A model generated the notes under the pieces. The model was not told where the DNA came from. It saw nothing but the letters and a program-made list of their open reading frames with translations, and made no database searches. The translations under genes were made by a program, and so were the position numbers. 64,000 nucleotides of DNA from Henckelia pumila (lineage: Eukaryota > Streptophyta > Magnoliopsida > Lamiales > Gesneriaceae): the NCBI RefSeq assembly GCF_033568475.1, contig NC_133122.1:143723402-143787401 (forward strand), written 5' to 3'. Position 1 is the stretch's first letter, and every line of letters starts with the position of its first letter. Shown piece by piece: positions 12,211-23,665 of this stretch.

Positions 12211-14377
12211 TAAATTGTATTTTTTTTTTTTCAATAATTACACACGTGTACAGCAAAAAAAAAAATATTTTGAGAGTGACAGCAAAAAATTAGTAAATGT
12301 CTTGTATTAATTTTATATAATCGTATTGAAATACATTAATGAACTTTGAACTAAATATCATTATTATTATATTAGTATTTGAACAAAATAATATTATAAT
12401 TTATTCAGAAACTTAATTTTTTTAATGAATTTATTTTATTAAGACCAATCTATAAGAATTAAATTTATATTAATTTCGGGCACTTTGCGAAACAAAAATT
12501 TCCAATCTGAATAATTTTTAATATTAAAAACTGTAGAATGAAATGTTGTGATAACCTATAGATTAATTTTATTGATTAAAATCCTGATTAGAAGGATTTT
12601 TTAAATACATTAAATAGTAGGAATCTAGAAATATTTGCTTAAAAAATTTATAGGGGGCGTGACAACGATCGTTTGAGTGGTTCAGCTTAGACCACATCTT
12701 TTAGTTGATATTGTACTATAAATTTATTTATTTTAGATTTTTAAAAATGAGAAATAAAATCTAAGAAAATGATGTGTACAGGCGAATCCAACATCACCAA
12801 GAAATTTCGTAATCTAGTCGATTATATTCGTCCTGCAACTCTCCAAAACGCTAGCTATCTACTTTCAAATATTTATTTACAAAACATAAAATCCTAATAA
12901 AAAAATTCACTGCATTTTTTTCCGATCCCCTTGTAACTTATAACCTAAAACTTCAAATTAATTAGTAAAAAAACCTTGGTTATCGTTTTTAGATCCGAAA
13001 TCCCAAAATAATAGTTTATCATTTAAATTTATTAATTATAAAATACACGGATTTTTTTTTAAATGTCGCTCCTTAGCTACTCTTTCATGAAAATGTAATT
13101 TGGATAACACATGGATTTATAATCAAATCTATTCGAAAATCAAAAAATGATCTCACGAAAAAATTCCAACATGTTTTGAAATCGAACTCTAATTAAAAAA
13201 AAAAGAGGTTAAATTACGCATATTTCGAATAAAATATGAGTTACGTTAGAATATAAATCCAATTTAAATCGTTTTTTTTTTGTCATATTCCGATAGATGC
13301 ATTTATATTTTACATATAAATTTATCTCAAAAACTCGTTTGAAGTTGTCTAACGAATTAATTTTATAATCTTACTCAATCCAATGACGAAAAAATATTTT
13401 TTTTTTCGTATCAAAATATTAATTTTCATTCTACAAGTAATACATTTCAAAAATAAAAATCTATAAAATTGTCTTAAATTTATAGAGCCACTGTGTATAT
13501 ATGGGTCGGTGGTGGAAGTATGTTTTTTCACGTTGATAGTGAAGCACTGAGCACCGAAATTAAGAAAAGGTGAAACTATAAGTGGGTCGTGGCAGGTCAT
13601 GCTGTAAAAGTAAAAAAGAGGGAGGAGTCATAGGGGCGAGCCATTTGTCAGTAAAAAGTTTAAATTACCGTACATTTTTTCTCATCATCAAACAACTGTG
13701 AATTCAAACTCCCCCTGACCCCATCCACTCTATTATAATGGGGGGTGTTTTGGGTGGCAAGAATTATGACGCTGATATATCAATCAAACATTAAAAATAG
13801 CAGAAAACTTTGTTATTTTTTTGACATGTAAAAATAGCAGAAATTAAGAAAAAACAAGTATTGTTTTTATTTACTTATTTATTTATTTTATGAATTTCCG
13901 TATTTAGTGTCAGAGACAGGAGCTGCAGCATAGTTGCATCAGCGCAGCAGATGCCCACAGATCTGCTGCAGCAGCAGCACTAGTCATGATATTTGCACAG
14001 AGCCCACTCAAAAGTGTGTGTTATAATAATAATATTATGTAATAAAGAAAAAGGTTTTTTTTTTTAAAAGAAATTGTCAGAGAGATATGACAGTATAATA
14101 TTGTGATCAGAACCATTAGTTTTTACCTGTGCACTGAAAAAATTTCTGAACCCAAATGAAATGAAATATGGCCCGTCCCTGAAAAATAAATATATCTATG
14201 CTATGCTATGCTCTGATACACATTTATTTCACGGGCTCAAACTCTCTAGCAACATTTTTATAATCAATTCAAAACCCTTTTCACTTTGCATTACCACTTC
14301 TCTTGCATCTCTTTTACTTTCTTTGAGCTTCAAAACTAATTCACTCCTTATTTTGACTTGAAGAAGTTGTTTTGAGG
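12211..14377. other. Spacer and presumed promoter of the growth-regulating factor gene
   Basis: AT-rich DNA without recognisable exons. Close to the gene there is a CAG-rich stretch at 13920-13985 with the palindrome-like CAGATCTG and repeated GCAGCA, and a pyrimidine-rich 5' UTR-like stretch at 14270-14350. No clear transposon ends were seen. Confidence 0.4.
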
Positions 14378-15391
14378 ATGAATATTGCAAGAAGTAGTGG
14401 TAGTAGTAGTACATGGCCTTTTACCGCAGTTCAATGGCAAGAACTGGAACACCAAGCTCTTGTTTTCAAGTACATGGTTTCAGGCTTGCCCATTCCACCA
14501 GATCTCCTCTTCACCATCAGAAGAAGTTTGGATCCTTCTGTTCATGCCTCAAAGTTCCTCATCCACCAGCCACAACATTGTACGTACTATACACATGTTT
14601 CTTGATTGATTTCTTGCAAGATTTGCTGATTGAAATAGGTTTTTTTTTTTTTTTTTGCAGTTGGATGGAATGGTTTCGAAATGGGATTCGGAAGAAAAAT
14701 GGATCCAGAACCAGGGAGGTGTAGAAGAACGGATGGGAAGAAGTGGAGGTGCTCGAAGGAGGCTTATCCTGATTCCAAGTACTGCGAAAGACACATGCAC
14801 AGAGGCAGAAACCGTTCAAGAAAGCCTGTGGAAATCAATCCAATAAACGTCGCAACATCAATCTCCAAAAACACACTCTCTTTTTCTGCTTCATCTGATC
14901 TTGAATCCCACTTCCTTTATCCCCACTTGGGCTCCACTAGACCTTCGGGGACTCGCCTCCCATCATCTCAAGACAACACAGCTAATAACTTTTTCATGGA
15001 ATCCAACGCTTCCTCCAATCCACCACCCAAATTAGATTGCAGGTTCATTTGTTATACTATATTTGGAGTTTGAATGAAAGCCTTTTGCTTGATTACTTCT
15101 TTCTCCGTTTTTGAGGTTATATATTGAGTGTATTAGTTGAAGTGCAGGAACAGTTACGGACAGGGAATAATCCTTACAATGGGTTCATCGGTGTCCCAAA
15201 TGAAACACAGAGAATATTCTTGCGATGTGTCTTCCAACATCGATCAGCCCAAGAAAACGATGCATCATTTTCTTGAAGAACATCCACTCAAAGAAGATCC
15301 CACGGATCAATATTCTTGGTTGAATAATAATCCCGTGGAGAAAAGGGCACCAAACTCTCTTCATGACTTCTTCATGACACACAAATGGTGA
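14378..15391 (+). CDS. Growth-regulating factor (GRF), GRF5/GRF6-like
   Basis: Three exons (14378-14579, 14661-15042, 15148-15391) give 275 residues, short for the family. The QLQ domain (about residues 13-46, [20 protein letters not shown]) binds GIF/AN3 co-activators; the WRC domain follows with zinc ligands Cys88, Cys98, Cys109 and His112 (C-X9-C-X10-C-X2-H) and a basic nuclear-localisation stretch RGRNRSRK. The C-terminus has [15 protein letters not shown] and YSWLN, matching the KKSLHHFF...SWL motif of Arabidopsis GRF5. GRFs are plant transcription factors that promote cell proliferation in leaves. Exon 2 contains the miR396 target, so post-transcriptional control is expected. The start chosen is the first in-frame ATG before the QLQ domain. 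Phases fit at both introns. By neighbourhood the likely ortholog is Arabidopsis GRF6 (At2g06200), from memory. Confidence 0.95.
14813..14833 (+). promoter_or_regulatory. miR396 target site in GRF exon 2
   Basis: The 21-base site runs from CGTTCAAGAAAGC to CCTGTGGAA right after the WRC codons and encodes RSRKPVE. This is the conserved miR396 complementary site of plant GRF messages; cleavage is expected between bases 10 and 11 from the miRNA 5' end. Confidence 0.93.
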
Positions 15392-17245
15392 GAGGACTTG
15401 AGTAAATTAAGTGCACGAACCTAACAAAATTCCTTCATGAGCACTGAAATTTTTGTTTCAATTTTTTTTGCAGAAAAAAAAAAGGGGAGTCTTTTGAAAC
15501 GAAAAACAGGAGAAAATTCAAAGGGCAGCAGAGTAATTGGAGGATGGATGATGGGACAGTGCTTTATTTTCTGTTTAAGCAATCAGTAGACATGTGTAGT
15601 GTGGCCTGGGAACTGTTGTTTTTTCAGTGTTTGAAGTGGGGAGGGGGGAATCATGTTTTGTAAGGTGAACTGGGGAAATCCCCTTGGGGATTTTGCTTTC
15701 TCAGATTGTATTTGTTTCCTATTACTGGTATTAGTATTTATTTTGTTTGAAAGGCATCTGCCAATTTTGCCACATGTGCTGTACTTTTTTGCATCACAAG
15801 ATACACACTAGATACTTCCTTCACTGTCCACTCTTTTAGTACTTTCAATCCCCCATTATATATATGTTTTTCTTTAAATATGGATAAATGGTTAATAAAC
15901 TATTATGATAAGTCTTGCAATATTCAGTTTTTATGACAAGACTTTCAATATTCAGTTTGGTGCGACTAATTTGTGTCGATGAGATGATGCATCTGATGTG
16001 TAGCCTGATCAATCTCATGTTCGATTCGATTGATTTGGTCGATATGTAACCTGAGTGATTGAAGACGTTCGAAAATTTTGTAAAGAAAAGTGTAAGAAAT
16101 ATAACTTTTTCTAAAATCATTTTCCTTGGCGATGGTGGATCGATTAGTTGTATCACAAGAGTGTCGAGTTCTGAAAAGTTGTGGTTGTAGTACCCATTGT
16201 CACAGATGGGTTGAAAGTAATTGATTGCTTGATTTGGTATATAAAAGATTTTTCACCAACTATATTTCATCTGGAGTAATAATTTCTGTAAACGAAGATG
16301 GATATAAACGAATTATTTATCTATTGGTATTTTTAGCTATACAAAGTAAGTATTACATGTGCCCATCATGTGATCGTGAATTCGTGATTGCATAGTTTTG
16401 GACCTGGGGCTTGACCAATTTTGGTTTGAAAATTAAATATATTAGATTCTTTGGAAACAAAAATCTCGATGGATTTTTTGAATGTAAAATTTGGTGAGTA
16501 GAGCCTGTTTGGATTTCATAGATATTTTTTAAATAAAGTGTTTTTTTTAAACTACAATTTTTTTCTTTAAAAAATTTCTAATTTTGACTTTAAAAAATAT
16601 TTTTTTAAACACTTAAATGGTCATCCAAACACCTTATTAACCAAAAAAACACAGTTTTTTTAAAAAAAATATTTTCTGATCTGGCTTTTGATATCAAACG
16701 GGGCATAAGACTCCTTTTAGACATGTATTATTAACCATTTTATAAAAATATTTTTTACAAACAAAAAATTAATAAAGATTTTAAAAATTATTTTAAAAAT
16801 AAATATGCATTTAAACAACTATTTCATAAAAATATTTTTATAATAAAAAATAATTAAAAGTTGCTTGGACAACTATTCTATTACTCTTTAATTCTAATAT
16901 TCTAATTTCTCTTCTTTTTTTTCATGTTTGCGATTTAATACTGGCTTCACCTGATTTTTTTATTTTAAAAATATAAAAAAAATGCATCTCGGTTATTTTT
17001 AAAAATTTATACTTGAAAAACATTTGTTATAAAAAAAAACATTTATAAACGTTTTACAAAAAATTGTCCAAACATATACTTTTTTTTAAAAAAAAACTGA
17101 ACATTTTAAAAGTATTTAATTTATCCACACTGACTAAAAGAACATTTATTTGGACAAGTAAATTCGATGTTTTTTCTTATAGTTTTATTTTGCTGGAGCA
17201 TAGATATAATGCCGTAAAAAAATACTGATATGTCCTATGCTTAGT
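15392..17245. other. GRF 3' flank and repeat-rich spacer
   Basis: The first ~450 bases should hold the GRF 3' UTR. From about 16500 to 17125 the DNA is A/T-tract rich and bracketed by GCCTGTTTGGATTTC and GTCCAAACAT-type words that are partly complementary, suggesting one or two eroded foldback MITEs. No coding potential. Confidence 0.4.
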
Positions 17246-17488
17246 ATTCTAAAAAGCTCGTTTAAGTGACGCTTAATCTCGCTTAAGCTTTAATACGCTT
17301 AAACTCGATTAAACTTGATACGCTTAATCTCGCTTAAACTTTAATACGCTTAATATAAGATTTTATTTAATGTTTGTCTTAAAATTATAGTAAAAATTGC
17401 GCTTTTCACACTTAAGCTCGTTCTAAGCTCGCTTAAACTTGAAAATATTGAAGCTTGACCTCCACACTTCACGCTTTTTAGAACCTTG
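17246..17488. mobile_element. MITE with TTCTAAAAAGC / GCTTTTTAGAA ends
   Basis: The left end TATTCTAAAAAGCTCG and right end CACGCTTTTTAGAACC are inverted repeats. The inside is built from repeated words CGCTTAATCTCGCTTAA and TTTAATACGCTTAA. A related left end GGTTCTAAAAAGCGCG with GCTTAAGCGGGATTAATACG starts at about 45294. Confidence 0.6.
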
Positions 17489-18089
17489 CCTACACCATGT
17501 AAGAAATTAATTATATTGAAATAACCTAAAATTAAAAATTAATATACCAAGAGTCCAAATTTACCATTAGGGCACTTTCTATGGGCATTGGGAGGGAAAT
17601 GTTTTGGGTTCATTTTTTGAACCCACTGCCATTGTGGTTAATGGTCAAATGTTCGATATTTGAATTTGATTATAATTTTTTTTATGGCAATGGATTTGCT
17701 TATAATTAATTGTGAACCAACTCCCATTTTATTATTATTAATATTTCACCCGTGCAATGCACAGAGTATTAGTATTTTAATAAATTAAAATTTTAAATTA
17801 TTTTTTAGAATATGATAAAAAAAATTATATCAAGTGTATAATTAATATACATTTAATATCGAATTACAAATATTCAATATATCAAATATTCATAACGATA
17901 CTCTTTTAAATGTTAATATTATAAAAAAAACAAAAAACATTTATAGTTATTTAATATGATAAAAAGTAGTGATAACTAAATATATAAAAGTAACACAACA
18001 CTCAAAATCATAACATAAATTAAATAAAATGATACATCAGTGTAGATATTTAAATGCAGCCTATATTTTGAGGTGGGTCGAACCACTCT
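17489..18089. other. AT-rich spacer left of the ~118 bp tandem array
   Basis: No exons. A CACCCGTGCAATGCAC word at about 17746 resembles a short motif often met in plant repeats, but no element could be delimited. Confidence 0.3.
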
Positions 18090-18503
18090 ATTGGTTAGGT
18101 TAAGCACAACTTAAAGTATCATTTATAGCATTTATGCAAATATTAACATAATCATGGATACAAAAAAATTAACTGAAATTGAAAAACAGTATATCCTATC
18201 AAATTTCAGATCAAAATTGATTTTTTATCATATATAGTTTATGAAATTTTTTACATATGTATAGCACAAAAATTTAACCGAAATTAAGAAGCAGTGATAA
18301 CATTCTATCAAATTTCAAATGTTTGAAGCAAAAATTTGGTACATTGTAATATAACATTTATGAAAATTTTCATATATACACAAAACAAAAAAATTAAATA
18401 AAATTAAAAAGTATTGATAATATCCTATCAAATTTCAAATTTGAACAATGGTGCAATATCATATATAGCATTTATGAAATTTTTAATACAAATATATATA
18501 TAC
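18090..18503. repeat. Tandem array of ~118 bp units, left part
   Basis: Diverged copies of a unit with the order AAAATTAACTGAAATT, AAGCAGTGATAACAT, CAAATTTCAAATTTGAA, GATACATTATCATATATA. Copies follow one another at about 115-122 bp. The array resumes at 22246 after the LTR fossils and again at 23340 after a foldback insertion, showing it was one array before those insertions. Confidence 0.65.
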
Positions 18504-21500
18504 GGTGAGGCCTTGGTTCTAATCATCTAAACAAGAATATATCGCTCAAGCAACAACAGTAAGTTAAGGCATAAATTAAGGAATTTTTTTTTTAAAGACG
18601 CGCGCTCGCGTCATCAAACGGCATGCCCGCGCAAGGGCCTCGCACCAGGCTGCGCGCCTGCGCCAAAAAAATGGCGCGCCCGCGCATGCCCTTCGCTCCA
18701 GACTGCGCGGCCTGCGAAGTTGCATCACCAGCTCTTCAAAAACGGTCTCGCTTTTCGCTAAAAAAATCCGGAGTAATGCTGATACAATACAATAATCAAA
18801 ACTGGCAATAAAAGAAGTTCTAAACCTGTTTCAAAACATAACCAGTCTAGAGTTATTCAAATATTCCAAAAGGTAGTACATGCATTGTTTTGAGTCTAAA
18901 CACTTCCAAGTACTTAGCCAAATACAAAGAAAGTTCGAATAGACAATTCCGACTTCTTAAAACCAAGTCCTCACTTCTATCATCTCCTCCCATCTATCCA
19001 TGTGATCTCTGACTCGGTCCTGCCCCACCTGTTTTCAAGCACACATACAAAACAAGACAATAACCGAATAATCCGGTGAGAATAATATCCCTAGAATAAG
19101 CAACCAACATGTTATAACAAATAATATATCAACTCATGATATACAATTATCAACAATGCAATTCAAAGAGGAATCTAAAATGAAATGCATGTCTTTAAAT
19201 CCGGGATTATCAAGTCGGATAATCAAAAGGTAATTCGGTTATTCTCTTCTTCTGTTGGGATCCCGAGGATGAAATATCACACCAATCACACCGACTCTCC
19301 CCTCGAGGTAGATAATATATGTTTCAATCCTCTAGAATCTGAAGCAACTATAGATAGTTGATCGGTCATTGTAGTAATTCGTCTACTAATGTCAATCGAT
19401 TATAATTCCCAAAACATCTAATTCAAAATGAAACGAATCATTTGACTCAATATGAATGTAGTGCAAATCATAACTCATTCAACTAAATTCAAGTAATCAA
19501 TTAACATGCAACTATGTGACCTCTTCACCAACACCCGATGTTGGATATAGTTATTAATTGCCCTTAAGATGAGATTAGCACCCGAGGTCCCCACAGATCC
19601 ATAAGCTCATTATAACATATACATTATCAGAAAGGTCACCGGGCCCAGGTATCCCGGCCTCCAACCACATCACTTTTCACCTTCACTTCAACTTCCATAA
19701 AAATTTATTTTTCTTAACATGCCTTTTAACTTCACATAAAAATTCTTACATGATGCATGAACTTAAAAATTCTCATTATTTCTTTATTTCATGAAAATTT
19801 ACCCGTAAATATATATTTAATTTATTTTCTTAAAAATAATACATATATATCTAATAAAAATGCATGCATGAATTAAATATATATTTACGGACCTTTATTT
19901 TTCCAATGACTTGTTCGAGCTGCTGACCCTTAAGACTTAACTCATACATTCATAGACTTGCCCAATAAGCATATAGCCCAATAAGACTTTGCCCATTATT
20001 TCTCATGGATCACACGGCCCATGACAAATTAGTGGGCTCTCTTCATTAATTAATTAAGCTCATACTTAAAATTAAATTAGTCTAATTAATTAATTAGACC
20101 AAGCCCATTAATTATTAACTTAAACTATTATTTAATTTAAAATAAAATATCCGAGCCCAACTAATATAACCCAAACCGGGACCAAAATAACTTGACACAT
20201 AATATTTTAGACCCGACCCGGACCCGAAAACCCTAGCCCGACCAACTCAAACACAAGACACAACCCTAGCCTTACTCTCCCTGAGCCCAACTCGTGGCAA
20301 CCCTGAGCAGTTTCTGAAAATCTGTTTGTGTCGCCTGCTCAAGCCATATTTGCCCGCGAAACCACTGCCCATACGTAGCCAAAATCCATTCGGTTCTAAC
20401 CTAATAAATTTGACCTTAAACCGAGTTTTGTAGAAGGAGAACGAACCAAAACAACAGAGCCCCTCTGCTTTTGTGTGCGCAGAACGCGATCGTTGACTTT
20501 CGGCCGTTTGATCGCCCATATCCGGCCACCAACGGCCGGAGCACCACCTGGAACACCTTCCTCTGTGTCTTGCGGTTATAAAATAACTAGAACCAGGCCT
20601 AAACTCGCCCTATGGACCGAGAACGAGTCATTTTACGCAGACCACTCAAACTGCGACCTGTTGTGTAACCAGAAGATATTGCTTCGGTTCCAGCCCATTC
20701 CAGCACCAAACCCTGACCTTTCTCAACCCTAGGGACCCTAACTCAGACCCCAAGACTTGGTGCAGTATGCTAGAACAAGCCATGGTAGAAAAACATGAGA
20801 AAAGGTGATGAATATAGCATAAAACGTGGACTGCTCATGTATTCTTGGTTGTTCTTCATTCAAATCACACACATCATGCAAAATCAGACATATCATGTTA
20901 AAATCAGTGTAATATGACTTAAATGGTGGTCAAGAATGGATTTCAGACGTGCCTTTGCGTTTAAAACGCTTGAAAATACGATACCGATGCGTATGACGCT
21001 CTCCGGAACGAACGGGACAACAAAGCCTTGCTTTTTCTTCAAAGTTAACGTGTAGTGTGTGTGTTTGAGAGTGATGAGGTGGCTGATGGTGTTTAACGTG
21101 ATGAAGGGGAAATAATGGGCTGAAATCTTGTTATATATTTGGGTATATAATGGGCTAGACTTAATAAATAATTAAACCAAGTTTTAAAACATTAAAGCCT
21201 ACTAATTATATCATTTAAAACATAAGTTTTTTCAACATAATAAATCTTAATTTTCGTAATTAATAAGGCCCTATTTTTAAAAGTGCACTAAAAGTCAATA
21301 AAATGACCTAATTTGGTGAAAAATGGGCTTTTAAATATTCATATGTATAGAACTTATAAATTTTCTTTAAAATAAGTCTTAAAATAATTATTTAAGACCC
21401 TTAAAAATAGTAGACATAAATTTCGATGAAAACTTTTATCTCGTTTGTCAACGGTCCCGTCTACGCGATCGCAAAACAACCTTTATCAAAGAAATTCATA

Positions 21501-22240
21501 AATTCTATAATATCGGGTTAAATGTCGTAATAACATTTAAAGATGCAAAAAAATCACACAATTCACATAATAACACATAAAAGTCATTTAACACTTTTTA
21601 AATTATTTTAGAACCATTAAATCCCCTAGTTATGCATGCGGGTTTACGTGACGAATTTCTGGGCGTTACAAATATAATTATCGGACTAACTCAAACCAAT
21701 ACCAAAACAACAATATCCACTCAAAACCAACAAATCTCAAACCCATTTTCTCGAAAATCACTACAAAAATCATAACAATTCCGAACGACCCTCCTTTTCA
21801 AATCCGACTGAGAAGAAACGATAAAAGCTAGGTCAAGAACATCATATCCGAAACTCATTCGATTCTAATAACATTCAAAAAATGAAATATAACTGATCGG
21901 ATAAAAACTTACGATAGAACGAAGCTCTTATTGCCGGGATCGCAAAACTAACTTCGAATTTAAATTCTACCGGACGGATCGAGCGGAATCAAAATTCTGA
22001 AAATCTTGAAGATGACGTTCCAATGCTTCAATGGATGGAAAGGCGTGAAGGAGAGGGATGAATTGAAGGAGAAAAGTCAAAGCAGCTTAAATATATAATA
22101 AAGTTTAAATTTGCACTTTAGACTTTGAAATTTTCAAAAATAGCAATTCAATCCATGATCAAATATTAAAATAGCCCTCGAATATTCAAATCTCCGAATA
22201 TCAATAATAAACTCAATTAAGATAATTCTGGGGCGTTACA
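18504..22240 (-). mobile_element. LTR retrotransposon fossil (solo-LTR type, minus strand, nested)
   Basis: Read on the minus strand it begins TGTAACGCCCC at 22240 and ends near 18504 with a segment (GATTAGAACCAAGGCCTCACC) like the 3' end of the solo LTR at 58842-61545. It is flanked by TATAC at 18499-18503 and 22241-22245. A second LTR terminus, TGTAACGCCCAG, lies at 21670, and 19.75-21.67 kb resembles the 41478-44267 LTR, so one LTR appears inserted in another. No gag-pol region is present. Probably Gypsy-type; it is broken and moderately old. Confidence 0.6.
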
Positions 22241-22245
22241 TATAC

Positions 22246-22589
22246 ACACACGAAAATTTAACTAAAATAAAAATATAGCGATAAAATCCAATCAAATTTA
22301 AAATTTTAAATATCATATATATAGTATTTATCAAAATTTACACATATACATCGATGCAAAAAGTTAGCAGAAATTACGAATTATTACTATCATCCGATCA
22401 AATTTAAATATTTAAACCAAAAATTGATACATTAATATATATATATATGATTTGCAAAAATTTTTACATATAGACAAAAAAATTTAATTGAAATTAAAAA
22501 ACACTGATAACATCCAAATCAATTTCAAAATTTGAACCTAAAATTGATACATTATTATATATAACATTTACAAAAATTTCGCAAATTTG
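22246..22589. repeat. Tandem array of ~118 bp units, middle part
   Basis: Continues the 18090-18503 array with the same ordered words at about 22274, 22384 and 22502 (AGTGATAACATC-type anchors about 110-118 bases apart). It ends where the foldback insertion starts. Confidence 0.65.
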
Positions 22590-23265
22590 AAAGATAACCC
22601 TTGTTACTATTTATTTAGATTTTTGACCTTCTTAATATTTTATTTTGTAAAGTAACCTTCTAAATGAGTTTTAATTTAATATATGTCCAAACTACCCCTT
22701 ATGCTATTTAATTTCAATTAGATTAACACCCAAAATCCCTAATTTTCCATCCTCAGATTTGTTTGCCGTCGTGCTATTCATCGTCTTCTTCCTGGCCTTC
22801 TTTCTTTCTTTTTTATTTTTAATTATTTTTCTACTCTCAAAATTTTGCTACCTTCAACTTCTCTATACCCAGGACAAAAAAACAATATTCCAAATCATCT
22901 ACTCGGTGCAACCATTTTACGTATGTTTTTTTTTTTTTATATTTTTGTTCTTTTTTCTATTTATTTAATTTTTATTCCTTTGTTTTTTTTGTTAATCGTT
23001 AATTTTGGTGGCTTTTTTTTATATAATTTTGTGAATACCGACAGCATAATAAAATAAGGAATTAATGAGGCAAAGAAATTGTGAAAAAAAGTGAAGTGTT
23101 TGGCAAATCGGTATAAGGTAATATGTCATTAAATTAAGAAGGTTACTAAAATAAAATATTTTTCAAATTTTGGGTAGAATTATTTAAGTAATTAAATCTA
23201 ATATTTTAAATTGTCATGAGAAGTTCAAAAATCTAATACATAGTAATGAGAGTCATGTTTAAAAA
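22590..23265. mobile_element. Foldback DNA element inserted in the tandem array
   Basis: The left end (TTGTTACTATTTATTTAGAT, then TTTTTGACCTTCT) is the reverse complement, with few mismatches, of the right end (AGTTCAAAAATCTAATACAT, then AGTAATGAGAG), and pairing continues inward (TATTTTATTTTGTAAAGTAACC with GGTTACTAAAATAAAATA). The middle is T-rich and its open frames are hydrophobic low-complexity. No transposase was seen, so it is a non-autonomous DNA element. Confidence 0.55.
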
Positions 23266-23339
23266 GGGCAAAATAGTAAAAATAAAGTAATAAAAAATGA
23301 GAGGTTATTTTTCTAAGTGACACTTAACTGGAGGTTAAT

Positions 23340-23665
23340 TACTTAAATAAATCCTATACACATATTTTATATAAAAATATATATAAATGATCACAAAAAA
23401 ATAACACAAATTTAAGAATAGTTATCACATTATATATATATATGGATAAAAAAAATTAACTGAAATTAAAAATTAGTGATAGCATCAATCAAATTTCAAA
23501 TTTGAATCAAAAATTGATATATTATCATATATAATATCTACGAAAATTACACACACACATATATAACACAATAAATTAACTAAAATTAAATAGTAGTGAT
23601 AATATCCGATCAACTTTCAAAGTTTAAACAATATATTTGTACATTATCATTTAGCATTATTTACT
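23340..23665. repeat. Tandem array of ~118 bp units, right part
   Basis: Units with anchors near 23473 and 23592 match those left of the foldback and LTR insertions. The array fades near 23660. Confidence 0.6.

Noticed and set aside
14385-14846. Several 63-103 residue frames on both strands near the GRF gene
   Set aside because: Shadows of the GRF exons; only the frame giving QLQ and WRC domains splices in phase.
20247-20732. Open frames of 85-90 residues on both strands
   Set aside because: They are inside the minus-strand LTR fossil and mirror each other; no domain is recognisable.
22759-23057. Hydrophobic Phe/Leu-rich frames that resemble membrane proteins
   Set aside because: They come from T-rich DNA in a foldback element.
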